Shown: positions 35,663-43,960 of the stretch, one piece after another
How the letters are laid out: the number at the start of each line of letters is the position of its first letter
How positions within the stretch are numbered: position 1 is the stretch's first letter
Notes under the pieces: generated by a model
The model's database searches: none
Seen by the model: only the letters and a program-made list of their open reading frames with translations
What the model was told of the DNA's origin: nothing
Made by a program: the position numbers and the translations under genes
Origin: Mycobacterium adipatum
GTDB taxonomy: Bacteria; Actinomycetota; Actinomycetes; Mycobacteriales; Mycobacteriaceae
Direction: 5' to 3'
DNA: 64,000 bases
Assembly (NCBI RefSeq): GCF_001644575.1
Contig: NZ_CP015596.1
Span: 3,286,001-3,350,000, forward strand

Positions 35663-36556
35663 CTATTCCTGGACCGCCTTGGCGACGGTCACGCAGGTGG
35701 TCAGCCATTTCGCGTCCGGCGTCTCGTTCTCGGTGAGTTCCCACATCGCGTTGTGCATCGTCCGTACGATCACCCACGCCCGCGCGCGGTCGACGTCCAA
35801 TCCGGCGGCCTCGGCCACGGTGTAGAAACGGCGCCGCACACCTTCGCGGACGTAACCGGCGAGCTCACCCCAGCGGTCCCACAGCATCGGTGCGATCTCG
35901 TAGTGCGGATCGCCGCTCATCGGCTTGGGGTCGATGACCAGCCATGGCTCGCGGTCGGCGGCCAGGACATTCTCGTAGTGCAGATCGCCATGGATGAGCG
36001 TCCCGGTGCTCGCCGGGTCCGAGACCAGATCGGCGCTCAGGGTGAGCGCCTGTTCGACCAGACGGTGCGGCAGCGCGGCACTGCGTGGCAGGGCCGCGAG
36101 GTCTGCGCTCCACCTCTCGATGTATCCGGCCAGCGGGCGCAGCTGGGGTGGTGCCGGAACATGGATCCGGCGATACAGACCTGCCACGATCTCGCACGCC
36201 TCGAGATCCCAGACGTCATTGAGATTTCGCGCATGCAGCCGCTCTAGCAGCATCGCGCGGCGGTACGGGTTCGCACGCAGCAGCCGGACGGTTCCCTTGC
36301 CGTCCCAGCGGCGCAGTGCAAGGTGTTCGTGCTCGGACTCATCATCGGGAAAGGCGACCTTGAGCATGGCCGGAGTCCTGTCCGCGGTCCGGACCGGCAG
36401 GACGATCGAGCAGAATCCGTGTTGTGCCGCGCCGTCGGCGGTGAGCTGCCACTCCTGGATCTGGCTGCTCACGGACGTGGGGAGCTCGTCGACCCAGCGC
36501 TGCCATGCGGGTCCGCGGCCGGCCATCGCGAGGACCCCGTCGGGCAGCACGATCAC
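35663..36556 (-). CDS. APH(6)/hydroxyurea-type phosphotransferase (aminoglycoside kinase family)
   Basis: About 297 residues from a GTG. The kinase-like pattern is clear: HGDLHYENVL is the catalytic loop (Asp as base) and WLVIDPKPMSGDPHYEIAP carries the metal-binding Asp. This matches the APH_6_hur family, which includes streptomycin 6-phosphotransferases. Chromosomal members in actinomycetes are common and their natural substrate is often unknown. It is next to the IS element but has the same composition as the chromosome. It diverges from tpx. GTG 36550 is an alternative start. Confidence 0.87.
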   Translation of the reverse strand: MIVLPDGVLAMAGRGPAWQRWVDELPTSVSSQIQEWQLTADGAAQHGFCSIVLPVRTADRTPAMLKVAFPDDESEHEHLALRRWDGKGTVRLLRANPYRRAMLLERLHARNLNDVWDLEACEIVAGLYRRIHVPAPPQLRPLAGYIERWSADLAALPRSAALPHRLVEQALTLSADLVSDPASTGTLIHGDLHYENVLAADREPWLVIDPKPMSGDPHYEIAPMLWDRWGELAGYVREGVRRRFYTVAEAAGLDVDRARAWVIVRTMHNAMWELTENETPDAKWLTTCVTVAKAVQE

Positions 36557-36630
36557 AATCCGATGGTGCCACGCACCGTGATGGACCCCTGGGACACATG
36601 ACCGGCGTCGGCTTTGACAGACTGGTCGGC

Positions 36631-37125
36631 ATGGCACAGATCACCCTCAAGGGAAACCCCATCAACACCGTTGGCGAGCTGCCGGCTGTCGGCTCGTCCG
36701 CCCCGGCCTTCACCCTGACCGGCACCGACCTCGGCGCGGTCAGCAGTGACCAGTTCAGCGGCAAGCCTGTGCTGCTCAACATCTTCCCGTCGGTGGACAC
36801 CCCGGTGTGCGCCACCAGCGTGCGAACCTTCAACGAGCGCGCCGCCGCCGGTGGAGCGACCGTGCTCAACGTGTCCAAGGACCTGCCGTTCGCGCAGAGT
36901 CGCTTCTGCGGTGCGGAGGGCATCGAGAACGTGGTGACCGCCTCGGCGTTCCGGGACAGCTTCGGAGACGACTACGGGATCACCATCACCGATGGCCCGA
37001 TGGCGGGTCTGCTCGGCCGGGCCGTCGTGGTCATCGGCGCCGACGGCAACGTCGCCTACGCGGAGCTGGTGCCCGAGATTGCCCAGGAGCCTGACTACGA
37101 TGCCGCGCTCGCCGCTCTGAAGTAA
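36631..37125 (+). CDS. tpx: Thiol peroxidase (Tpx)
   Basis: 164 residues (MAQITLKGNPINTVGELP), the family's length. The peroxidatic Cys lies in PSVDTPVCATSV and the resolving Cys in FAQSRFCGAEG. It reduces hydrogen peroxide and organic peroxides using thioredoxin in the cytoplasm (M. tuberculosis Rv1932). The ATG at 36631 matches known N-termini; longer upstream starts are not supported. A strong hairpin follows the gene, so it is monocistronic. Confidence 0.95.
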   Translation: MAQITLKGNPINTVGELPAVGSSAPAFTLTGTDLGAVSSDQFSGKPVLLNIFPSVDTPVCATSVRTFNERAAAGGATVLNVSKDLPFAQSRFCGAEGIENVVTASAFRDSFGDDYGITITDGPMAGLLGRAVVVIGADGNVAYAELVPEIAQEPDYDAALAALK

Positions 37126-37135
37126 TCCGGTTTGC

Positions 37136-37189
37136 CGCAACGGCACCGGTCAGCGCCGCCCTCCGGCCGCGCGGACCGGTGCCGTTGCG
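37136..37189 (+). terminator. Strong stem-loop after tpx
   Basis: GCAACGGCACCGGT pairs perfectly with ACCGGTGCCGTTGC, and one more C-G pair closes the base, making a 15-bp stem with a GC-rich loop of 24 bases. It starts 10 bp after the tpx stop. No long T-run follows; such hairpins act as terminators in mycobacteria. Confidence 0.7.
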
Positions 37190-37402
37190 CTTTGCGTCAC
37201 CCTCGGCGCCGGTGTCGGAATGGTCGCGGATTCGTCACGACCCGGGCTCGGCGGTCTCTTTTGGGTCACGGATCTGCATCTCATTTATGCTGTGCCACAG
37301 TCGAATTGGGCAAGCGTCGAATCGATCGGTAGAAATATCAGGGATGGCCGTCAATTAGTGGTCATCGCCGTTCCCGCCCTGATCGAAAGAGTTGACGACC
37401 CG

Positions 37403-38023
37403 ATGAGACGCTTCTGTGCCCTGCTGCTCGGCCTGGCTGTGTTGACAGTGACTCCTGGTGTCGCCTCGGCTGATCCGTTCAATACCCGTCCTGCCCGCAA
37501 TCAGCAGGCGGTCGACTATGTGATTGCGCGGGCGCTGTCCCAGCGCGGCGTGCCTTTCACCTACGGTGGCGGCGATGCCAACGGCCCCACCCGCGGCGTC
37601 GTCCGCGAAACGCCCGCCGAACCTGCCGCCGCCGCCATTCCCGGCGGGGTTCCGGGTCTGAACTTCCCCGGGTTGGCTCCGCCGGCCCCCGCGGCATCGC
37701 CGCTCACCCCGAGTGTTCCGGCGGTCCCGGATCCGGCCGCCAACGTCGTGGGTTTCGACGCCTCGGGCATCATCGTCTATGCCTTCGCCGGGGTCGGCGT
37801 GAAGTTGCCGCGGTCATCGGGGGAGATGTACAAGGTCGGCCAGAAGGTACTGCCCGCCCAGGCACTGCCCGGAGATCTGATCTTCTTCGGCCCGGAGGGC
37901 ACGCAGAGCGTGGCGTTGTTCGTGGGCAACGGGCAGATGCTGGAGGCCGGCGACTCGGGTGTCACGGTGTCGCCCGTGCGGACCGCGTCGATGACTCCCT
38001 ACCTGGTTCGCATCATCGCCTGA
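37403..38023 (+). CDS. ripD: Non-catalytic NlpC/P60 peptidoglycan-binding protein (RipD-like)
   Basis: 206 residues. A signal peptide (LLLGLAVLTVTPGVASA-DP) is followed by a helix (RNQQAVDYVIARALSQRGV), the TYGGG entry to an NlpC/P60 domain and a Pro/Ala insert at residues 70-112. The catalytic Cys position is Ala120 (FDASG instead of DCSG) and the His position is Ser168 (QSVALFVG). M. tuberculosis RipD (Rv1566c) has the same substitutions; it binds peptidoglycan without cleaving it. The gene stands alone after a 280-bp gap that contains the tpx terminator. Confidence 0.9.
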   Translation: MRRFCALLLGLAVLTVTPGVASADPFNTRPARNQQAVDYVIARALSQRGVPFTYGGGDANGPTRGVVRETPAEPAAAAIPGGVPGLNFPGLAPPAPAASPLTPSVPAVPDPAANVVGFDASGIIVYAFAGVGVKLPRSSGEMYKVGQKVLPAQALPGDLIFFGPEGTQSVALFVGNGQMLEAGDSGVTVSPVRTASMTPYLVRIIA

Positions 38024-38038
38024 GTCGGGCGGCGCCAT

Positions 38039-38593
38039 CTACTCGACGGGCAGCGAGTCGTCCCGTTGCAGGACGAAGAAGTAGGGGCGGGTGCCGCCGC
38101 GGTAGTCCATCGCGCCGATCACGGTGTCCTCGGAGATCTTGCGGAAGACGTCGTTGATCGGCAGGTTGTCGTAGATCATCGTGGCGCTGTCGATTCCGCG
38201 GTAGCGGGTGGTGCGCAGCCGGGCCTTGGGCGCCTTGGTCCGCAACGCGGGTCGCAATGCCGAGATGGGCTGCACGAGCGACAGGTTGCGCACCAGCGGC
38301 ACCTTGGTGGCGATCCCGAGACCGCCGAAGGCCAACACGGGGTTCAGGGCCCACAACGCGGTCCCGCCGTCTTTCGGGAACAGCAACGGATGCACCGTCT
38401 CGGCGTCGACGAACTGCTTTCCCCACCAGCCGCTGGCGGCCAGCAATCCGTCCATCGGGTGCGCGGTCGGCAGTTCGGCGCCATGCCACGTGCCGATCAT
38501 GAACTCGGGATCGACACCGGGGGCGGCGTCGAAGGCGGCCAGCGCTTCTGTGGTGGTGGTCGGCACGGTGGGCAGCACATCCTCGGCAAGCAT
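38039..38593 (-). CDS. GXWXG/DUF4334 domain protein
   Basis: 184 residues from the ATG at 38593 (MLAEDVLPTVPTTT). It contains the name-giving GTWHGAELPT (GxWxG) motif near residue 45 and, in the second half, the DUF4334 part with RYRGIDSATMIYDNLPINDVFR and GAMDYRGG. The family is common in actinobacteria and its role is unknown. A perfect 18-bp palindrome lies 12 bp upstream of its start, so it is probably controlled by a TetR-type repressor located elsewhere or by its neighbour. Confidence 0.85.
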   Translation of the reverse strand: MLAEDVLPTVPTTTTEALAAFDAAPGVDPEFMIGTWHGAELPTAHPMDGLLAASGWWGKQFVDAETVHPLLFPKDGGTALWALNPVLAFGGLGIATKVPLVRNLSLVQPISALRPALRTKAPKARLRTTRYRGIDSATMIYDNLPINDVFRKISEDTVIGAMDYRGGTRPYFFVLQRDDSLPVE

Positions 38594-38604
38594 GACCCAA
38601 GAAT

Positions 38605-38622
38605 ACTTGACAGGTGTCAAGT
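38605..38622. promoter_or_regulatory. Perfect palindromic operator upstream of the GXWXG gene
   Basis: ACTTGACA and TGTCAAGT are perfect 8-bp arms with a 2-bp centre. The palindrome lies 12-29 bp before the ATG of the GXWXG gene and overlaps the end of the LuxR gene. Form and size suit a TetR-family dimer site; no TetR gene is adjacent. Confidence 0.55.
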
Positions 38623-41289
38623 CCTCAAAGGTGAGTCGCTCGACGTGCCGTCATGCAGCAGCACGAAACGAACCGCTTCGGTGCGCGACGCGACGCCGAG
38701 TTTCCGGTAGGCGCGGTAGAGGTGATTGGCCACCGTCTTGGCACTCACACCGAGTCGCTTGGCGATCTGTTGGTTCGTCAGCCCGTTGGCGACCTCGTTG
38801 AGTACCCGTCCCTCCGCTTCGGTGAGCGCGCTGAGTTCGGGGGTGCGCCGGTCGACCTTGGCCGCCCAGGCGGCTGCACCGAGCCTGCGGAATCCATTGC
38901 GCGCCTCGGCGCGTGCGTTCTCGCGGTGTGTCGGGTCCATGGTCAAGCGGGCGATGTCATGGAACGTACGTGCCCGGTCGAACGCGTCGTGCGCGGGATC
39001 GTATATCTCGGCCGCGCGGTGGAGCAGACGTAGTGACGCTGCCGGATCGGTCTCGTGGTGCAGCAGCGCCTCGGCCCGGCACGCAGTGGCCTTGGTCCAC
39101 CGGCTGGACCCCACCGCCGCGGCGACCACCTGGAGATGCTCCAGCACGGGGCGGGCGTCGTCGCTTCGACCCATGGCGATGTGGGCCTCGATCAGGTCGA
39201 CGTGCCAGCGCGCCAACTGGGGAGCGAGGAATCCGCCGACCTGTTCGAAGGCCCAGCACGCGGACAGCGCGGTGACGGCGTCACCGGGGCGATCAGCGGT
39301 CAACGCGGCCAGTCCCGAATTGGCCAACAAGAAATAGCGGGCGCCGAACGTGGACAGCTCGTCCGAAATGGCGAAGCCGAGTTCCAGATCTGCGGCGGAT
39401 GTGTGGTCATCCCCGCGGATCGCATGCACCCGTGCGCGCAGCGAGAGCCAAAACGGTGCGAAGGCTCGTTGGCCGGCCGCCAGGCTGAGTGCGGTCGCCT
39501 CATCAAGGCACACCAGGGCGTCATCGAAGCGTGAAGTGCGAACATAGGTTTCGCCGAGTGCGCCGAACACCATCGCGAGCGCGGATCGCGCATCCTCGCC
39601 CCGAAGTTGGGCGCTGAGCTCGGTCAGTGCCGCCACCGCGGCCTCGTACCGTTCCGCGATCGACAGTGCTCGCCCGAAATGCAGCCCGATCATCGGGTCG
39701 TGCCTGACGGCGGAGACGAGATCCAGTCCCGTGATGCCATCGACGAGTTGGTTGGATCGATTCTCGTGCCACGCACTGAGTGCATGAGCCAGGATCACCC
39801 GTGCCACATCGGAATCGGTAGAGACCGGATCACTCACGGCGACCGCCGCCGTTGCGGCATCGATGATCTCGCTGACCATCCCGAGTATCCCCAGCGGTAT
39901 GGCCATTCGGGCGTACACCATGCCCACCTCGCGACCGGAGGCTCTGCTGGTGCACTCCTTGAGGCGCTGCAGGGCCATGGCTGGAGCGCCACCCACGGCT
40001 TCGAGGGTGGCAAGCAAGAGTGTTGCCGTGACGCGAAGATCGTGAGATGTGGGATCTTCCAGCATCGTTTCCAGTCGGTGCCGCGCGGAGTCGGTCTGTC
40101 CGGCCGTCATCAGCTCGCGGGCGGCCAACACCCTGAGTTCGGCTCGGCGGGAGTCGTCGCCGGTCAAGTCGATGGCGCGGTCGAGCAGTCTGGCCGCCGG
40201 TTCGGTGCCCCCTCTGCACCGAAGAATGCGCGCCGCCCCGACGAGATCGTCGACCAGGGATTCGTCCGGCCCCAGCGTGCCGTGCGCGCGGTGCACCAAC
40301 CGGACGGTGTCGGAAAGTGCTTGGCAGTCTGCGAATTCCAGATGCAGCCGGCGCTGGTCCTTGAGCGACATCGCGGCGACGGTCGCACTGCGCAACAGTG
40401 GGTGCTGCAGCGTCAGCCTTCCGGAGCTCAGGCAGGCCAGTCCGCTGTCCTCCAACGCGTGTAAGGCCGTCTCGGCGATGGCCGGGCGCATCGACCGCAG
40501 CACCGACCACGACCCGTCGGCGGACAGCGAGGCCAGCTCCAGCAGGGTGCGCGCCGCCGTGCCGGGGCGGGGCAACTGCCGGCTGAACACTGTGCGCAGA
40601 TCTCCGACGAGGGGAATGTGCTCGGGCAGTAGATCCGCACCAGAGAGTTGCTCCGGCGTCAACGCGTCCGGCAGATGACGCAAGACGAGTGGATTGCCCG
40701 CCGCGACATCCAACAGCTTTTCCATCACCGCTGCCGCGATGGGCACTGTGCTCGCCGTCTCGAGGATCGAGGCCGCGGCCTGCCGGTCGAGGCCGGTGAG
40801 CTCTTCGACGTCGAATCCCTCGGCGAAGCTCTCGGCCGACGGGACCCGACGGCCCGTCACGACCACCAGGACGGCGGCGTCGGTGCACCGTCGGATGGCC
40901 AGGTTCAGCGCTGTCCGGCTGGCGGCGTCGGCATCGTGGATATCGTCGATGAGCAGGACGGTCCCGGGCGCCCCCGCCAGCCCGGCACTGAGGATGTCGG
41001 CGACCTTGAGGGCGTCCACCTCGCCCGCCACCGAGCCCACCGGCACCGGTATCGGCAGCACCGAGGCGATCTCGGCGGCGGCGGACATCGGCGCCGCCAT
41101 GTCGCCGCCGCGGCAGTTCACCAGATGGGCGGTCGGTCCGATTCGGTGCGCGAGCCGGGCGAGCGCACTTGACTTTCCGATGCCGGCATCGCCGAGCAGC
41201 ACGATGGTTCGGCCGGCTCCCGCGCACGACTGCAGCCACGCCTGTTCAAGGCGATCGCCGAGTGTGCGTGTCGATCTCGAACCCACCAT
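38617..41289 (-). CDS. Large LuxR-family regulator with N-terminal AAA/STAND ATPase domain
   Basis: 890 residues. Walker A is GDAGIGKS at 33-40 and Walker B TVLLIDD at 110-116, followed by a long region of helical repeats (TPR-like, residues about 330-800) and a LuxR helix-turn-helix from about 818 (LTEAEGRVLNEVANGLTNQQ with the recognition helix VSAKTVANHL). These LAL/MalT-type proteins bind ATP and a ligand before activating transcription. The GXWXG gene lies downstream on the same strand, only 24 bp from its stop. Confidence 0.92.
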   Translation of the reverse strand: MVGSRSTRTLGDRLEQAWLQSCAGAGRTIVLLGDAGIGKSSALARLAHRIGPTAHLVNCRGGDMAAPMSAAAEIASVLPIPVPVGSVAGEVDALKVADILSAGLAGAPGTVLLIDDIHDADAASRTALNLAIRRCTDAAVLVVVTGRRVPSAESFAEGFDVEELTGLDRQAAASILETASTVPIAAAVMEKLLDVAAGNPLVLRHLPDALTPEQLSGADLLPEHIPLVGDLRTVFSRQLPRPGTAARTLLELASLSADGSWSVLRSMRPAIAETALHALEDSGLACLSSGRLTLQHPLLRSATVAAMSLKDQRRLHLEFADCQALSDTVRLVHRAHGTLGPDESLVDDLVGAARILRCRGGTEPAARLLDRAIDLTGDDSRRAELRVLAARELMTAGQTDSARHRLETMLEDPTSHDLRVTATLLLATLEAVGGAPAMALQRLKECTSRASGREVGMVYARMAIPLGILGMVSEIIDAATAAVAVSDPVSTDSDVARVILAHALSAWHENRSNQLVDGITGLDLVSAVRHDPMIGLHFGRALSIAERYEAAVAALTELSAQLRGEDARSALAMVFGALGETYVRTSRFDDALVCLDEATALSLAAGQRAFAPFWLSLRARVHAIRGDDHTSAADLELGFAISDELSTFGARYFLLANSGLAALTADRPGDAVTALSACWAFEQVGGFLAPQLARWHVDLIEAHIAMGRSDDARPVLEHLQVVAAAVGSSRWTKATACRAEALLHHETDPAASLRLLHRAAEIYDPAHDAFDRARTFHDIARLTMDPTHRENARAEARNGFRRLGAAAWAAKVDRRTPELSALTEAEGRVLNEVANGLTNQQIAKRLGVSAKTVANHLYRAYRKLGVASRTEAVRFVLLHDGTSSDSPLRT

Positions 41290-41332
41290 GTAGGTGGCAG
41301 GCTATCGCAGAGGCGACGTCGATCGACAGAAG

Positions 41333-41857
41333 TCAGTTCACCCCGATGAGCTCCCAACGATCGTCTTCGTCGATGCCGCCGGCGGTCACCTTCACCGGAC
41401 GGGTGTCACCGCGGCGGTCGGCCGCGGTGCACTCGAAGGAATCCCCGACCTCGACGACCTTGAGTCCCTCGCCGCACGTGACGGTGACGGCGAATCCCCT
41501 GTCCGCAGAGATCTCCTTGGTCAGCCCCTGTGCCGTCTGAGACAGATCGTAGAGAACGTCCAGGGTGCTGTACTCGACGTTCTCTTCGTCGTCGCTGACG
41601 ACGACCTGCACTCGCACAGTCGATCCGTCGACGTCGGCGTTACAGATGAACGTGTCACCCGCCTTCGGCGCGTTCGCCGGCCGCACGCATTCGACCTCGG
41701 ATACCTCGCGGTCGATCTTCTGGTAGTTCGCATTCAGCTCGTCGGTGATCGCGCCCTCCAGCTTCGCGTAGTCGGGGCCGCCGGCGGACATCGAGAACGA
41801 GCAACCGGCCAGGGCCGCGGGAAGCATCAACAGCGTCAGGCGCGAGCGATTGGGCAC
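41333..41857 (-). CDS. DUF4333 lipoprotein
   Basis: 174 residues from a GTG. A lipoprotein signal peptide ends in LAGC with Cys19 as the lipidation site. Two DUF4333-like units are visible (IDREVSEVECVRPANAPKAG with FICNADVDG, then FAVTVTCGEGLKVVEVG with FECTAADRRG), each with paired Cys. It is attached to the outer face of the membrane. Function unknown. Confidence 0.87.
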   Translation of the reverse strand: MPNRSRLTLLMLPAALAGCSFSMSAGGPDYAKLEGAITDELNANYQKIDREVSEVECVRPANAPKAGDTFICNADVDGSTVRVQVVVSDDEENVEYSTLDVLYDLSQTAQGLTKEISADRGFAVTVTCGEGLKVVEVGDSFECTAADRRGDTRPVKVTAGGIDEDDRWELIGVN

Positions 41858-42000
41858 GTCACGAGGCTAATCGCCCGAGTGCGAAGGTCGATATGGGTAA
41901 AAGTTCTCACCCGGGCTCATTCGCGCCGGCATGGTCGGGCAGGTGAGTTCCGGCCAGGGCGGATCGGTGGGCGACATGCCGCAGGTACGACGATGGTGCC

Positions 42001-42363
42001 ATGCACTGGATCGTGGACGCCATGAATGTCGTCGGGTCGCGTCCGGACGGTTGGTGGAGGGACCGAGCGGGTGCGCTGGCCGCGCTGGTCGAACAGCTGC
42101 AGCGCTGGGCGGTGCAGGGCGGACACCAGGTCACCGTGGTGCTCGAACGGCCGATGCCGCTGGAGTCCGAGTTGGTCACCGTGGTGTGCGCGCCGCGTGC
42201 CGCGCCGAACTCCGCCGACGACGAGATCGTCCGGCTCGTCCGCAGTGCTGACACCCCGGCCGGCATCACCGTCGTGACCTCCGATGGCGCGCTTTCCGCT
42301 CGGGTGCACGATGCCGGCGCCGTGACATTTCCGGCCGGCCGGTTCAGGGCGCTGTTGGACTGA
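42001..42363 (+). CDS. NYN/YacP-like (PIN-fold) putative RNA-binding nuclease
   Basis: 120 residues. Acidic sites typical of the PIN/NYN fold are visible: IVDAMNVVGSRPDG at the N-terminus (Asp and Asn), NSADDEIVRLV in the middle and VVTSDGALSARVHDAGA near the end. Related YacP-type proteins act on RNA. It is short for the family but complete. Its last 20 bp overlap the end of the acyl-CoA synthetase gene on the opposite strand. Confidence 0.72.
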   Translation: MHWIVDAMNVVGSRPDGWWRDRAGALAALVEQLQRWAVQGGHQVTVVLERPMPLESELVTVVCAPRAAPNSADDEIVRLVRSADTPAGITVVTSDGALSARVHDAGAVTFPAGRFRALLD

Positions 42364-43918
42364 TCGCAAGGGTTCCGGCGATGACGTTGGCCAGCAGCGT
42401 CTTTCGGTCGAACTTCCCACTCGACAGAGTCGGTATCTGGTCTGCGGTGGCGATGACCCATCGGGTGGGAACCTTGTAGGCCGACAGGCGTTCACGGGCC
42501 GCTTCCCGGACCGCGCCCAGATCCAGCGCGGCCTGCGCAGGCACCACCACCGCGCACACCTCCTGGCCCCGGTCGGCATGCTCGAGGCCGATCACGACGC
42601 ACTGCGTGACCTGGGGGAGCCCGGCGATCACCGACTCCACCTCCACCGGCGAGACGTTCGCGCCGCCGGCCTTGATCAGGTCGGTGGTGCGCCCGACGTA
42701 GAACAGCCGCGGGTCATCGGCTCGTCGAAAGACACGGTCCCCGGTGTGATACCACCCGTCGGCGTCGAACACCTCGCTGCGTTCCCGCTTGTTGTAGCCG
42801 GCCATCGTGCCGACACCGCGGATCCACAATTCGCCGGTGGTGCCGTCGGGCACCGGCGTGCCGTGCTCGTCGACGATGGCGATATCGGTGCAGACGAATC
42901 CACCGGCGGTCTCGGACATGGTGCGGTGCAACGGAAAACCGTCGGGGACATCGGTCATGGCGATATCCAGCGGCCCGTGCCGGAGCATGGGCGCACTGGA
43001 CAGGTCGCGTTCGGCGAAGCTGGGATGATCGCGCACCCGTTGGGTGAACGCCGGCCAGCCGACGATTCCGGTGCCACGCTCGGCCTCGATCAGATCCAGT
43101 GCTGTCTTTGCGTCCAGCCGTTCCATCACCAGCAGGCTGATCGAATCGTGTAGGGCACCCATCGCCGCCAACAGTCCACCGATCCAGAAGAACGGCATGG
43201 CGCACAGCACCTTTGGCCGGCCCGGGCTCGCGGTGACCGCCCGGATGGCCGACGGCCACATCGAGGTCTGGCGCACCAGTGTGCCGTGAGTGTGCAGCAC
43301 GCCCTTGGGGTCGGCGGTCGAACCGGAGGTGTGCACCATGATGGCCAGATCGGCGGGGGAGACCTCCTGCTCCACCGCGGCGAGGACATCCGGTGAGACC
43401 TGCCGGGTCAGGTCGGCCCAGCGGGTGGCCCAGCCGTAGTCGACGTCATCGGTCAGCACGATGCGACGCAGGTACGGCGCGCACACGAGCGAGAGCTCAT
43501 CGCGGCGCTGCTGCGGTAGCTCCGGCAGGGCCGCCTCCAGACGGGTGCCGGTTTCGGTGCCGAGGACCGCGGCAGGGGCGATCAGCATCGCGATATCGGC
43601 CAGTCGCAACACCTTGGCGATCTCGGCGGGTGCGTAGAGCGTGCTCAGCGGGACCACCAGGGCGCCGATCCGTGAGAGCGCGAGCCACCAGATGATCCAC
43701 TCGATTCCATTCGGGAAGAACAAACCGACCCTGCTGCCCTTGCCGATGCCCGCGCCCAGCAGGAGTCGAGCGATATCGGCGGATTGCGCGTCCGCCTGCT
43801 CGTAGGTGAGCCGACCGGTGGGCGTGATCAGGTAGGTGTCACGTCCCGAGGCGCGAACCCGGTCGGCGAGCAGCGCGGGAACGGTCAGCGGCATTACACC
43901 GATGCGTGGAGATGTCAC
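42344..43918 (-). CDS. Class I adenylate-forming enzyme (acyl-CoA synthetase/ligase)
   Basis: 524 residues from a GTG (an ATG at 43894 is also possible). It has the AMP-binding P-loop VHTSGSTADPKGVLHTHG, the GELWIRG and GWYHTGDRVFRR blocks (TGD), the hinge YVGRTTDLIKAGGANVSP, and the C-terminal Lys in LSSGKFDRK. It activates a carboxylic acid to an acyl-AMP and then a CoA thioester. Chain length cannot be inferred. It overlaps the convergent NYN-like gene. Confidence 0.92.
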   Translation of the reverse strand: MTSPRIGVMPLTVPALLADRVRASGRDTYLITPTGRLTYEQADAQSADIARLLLGAGIGKGSRVGLFFPNGIEWIIWWLALSRIGALVVPLSTLYAPAEIAKVLRLADIAMLIAPAAVLGTETGTRLEAALPELPQQRRDELSLVCAPYLRRIVLTDDVDYGWATRWADLTRQVSPDVLAAVEQEVSPADLAIMVHTSGSTADPKGVLHTHGTLVRQTSMWPSAIRAVTASPGRPKVLCAMPFFWIGGLLAAMGALHDSISLLVMERLDAKTALDLIEAERGTGIVGWPAFTQRVRDHPSFAERDLSSAPMLRHGPLDIAMTDVPDGFPLHRTMSETAGGFVCTDIAIVDEHGTPVPDGTTGELWIRGVGTMAGYNKRERSEVFDADGWYHTGDRVFRRADDPRLFYVGRTTDLIKAGGANVSPVEVESVIAGLPQVTQCVVIGLEHADRGQEVCAVVVPAQAALDLGAVREAARERLSAYKVPTRWVIATADQIPTLSSGKFDRKTLLANVIAGTLAISPTAP

Positions 43919-43960
43919 ACTCCGATCATCGCCGATGACGCGTTCGCGCTCGTCGCCGCG

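Noticed and set aside
34172..36556. Genomic island around the HNH gene, IS and APH(6)-like gene
   Set aside because: Only the IS shows direct evidence of movement. Neighbouring genes have the same composition as the chromosome, and no integrase, tRNA or att site was seen.
37190..37402. Possible ydaO-type (c-di-AMP) riboswitch before ripD
   Set aside because: Actinobacterial cell-wall hydrolase genes often carry one, but the conserved elements could not be found in this leader by eye.
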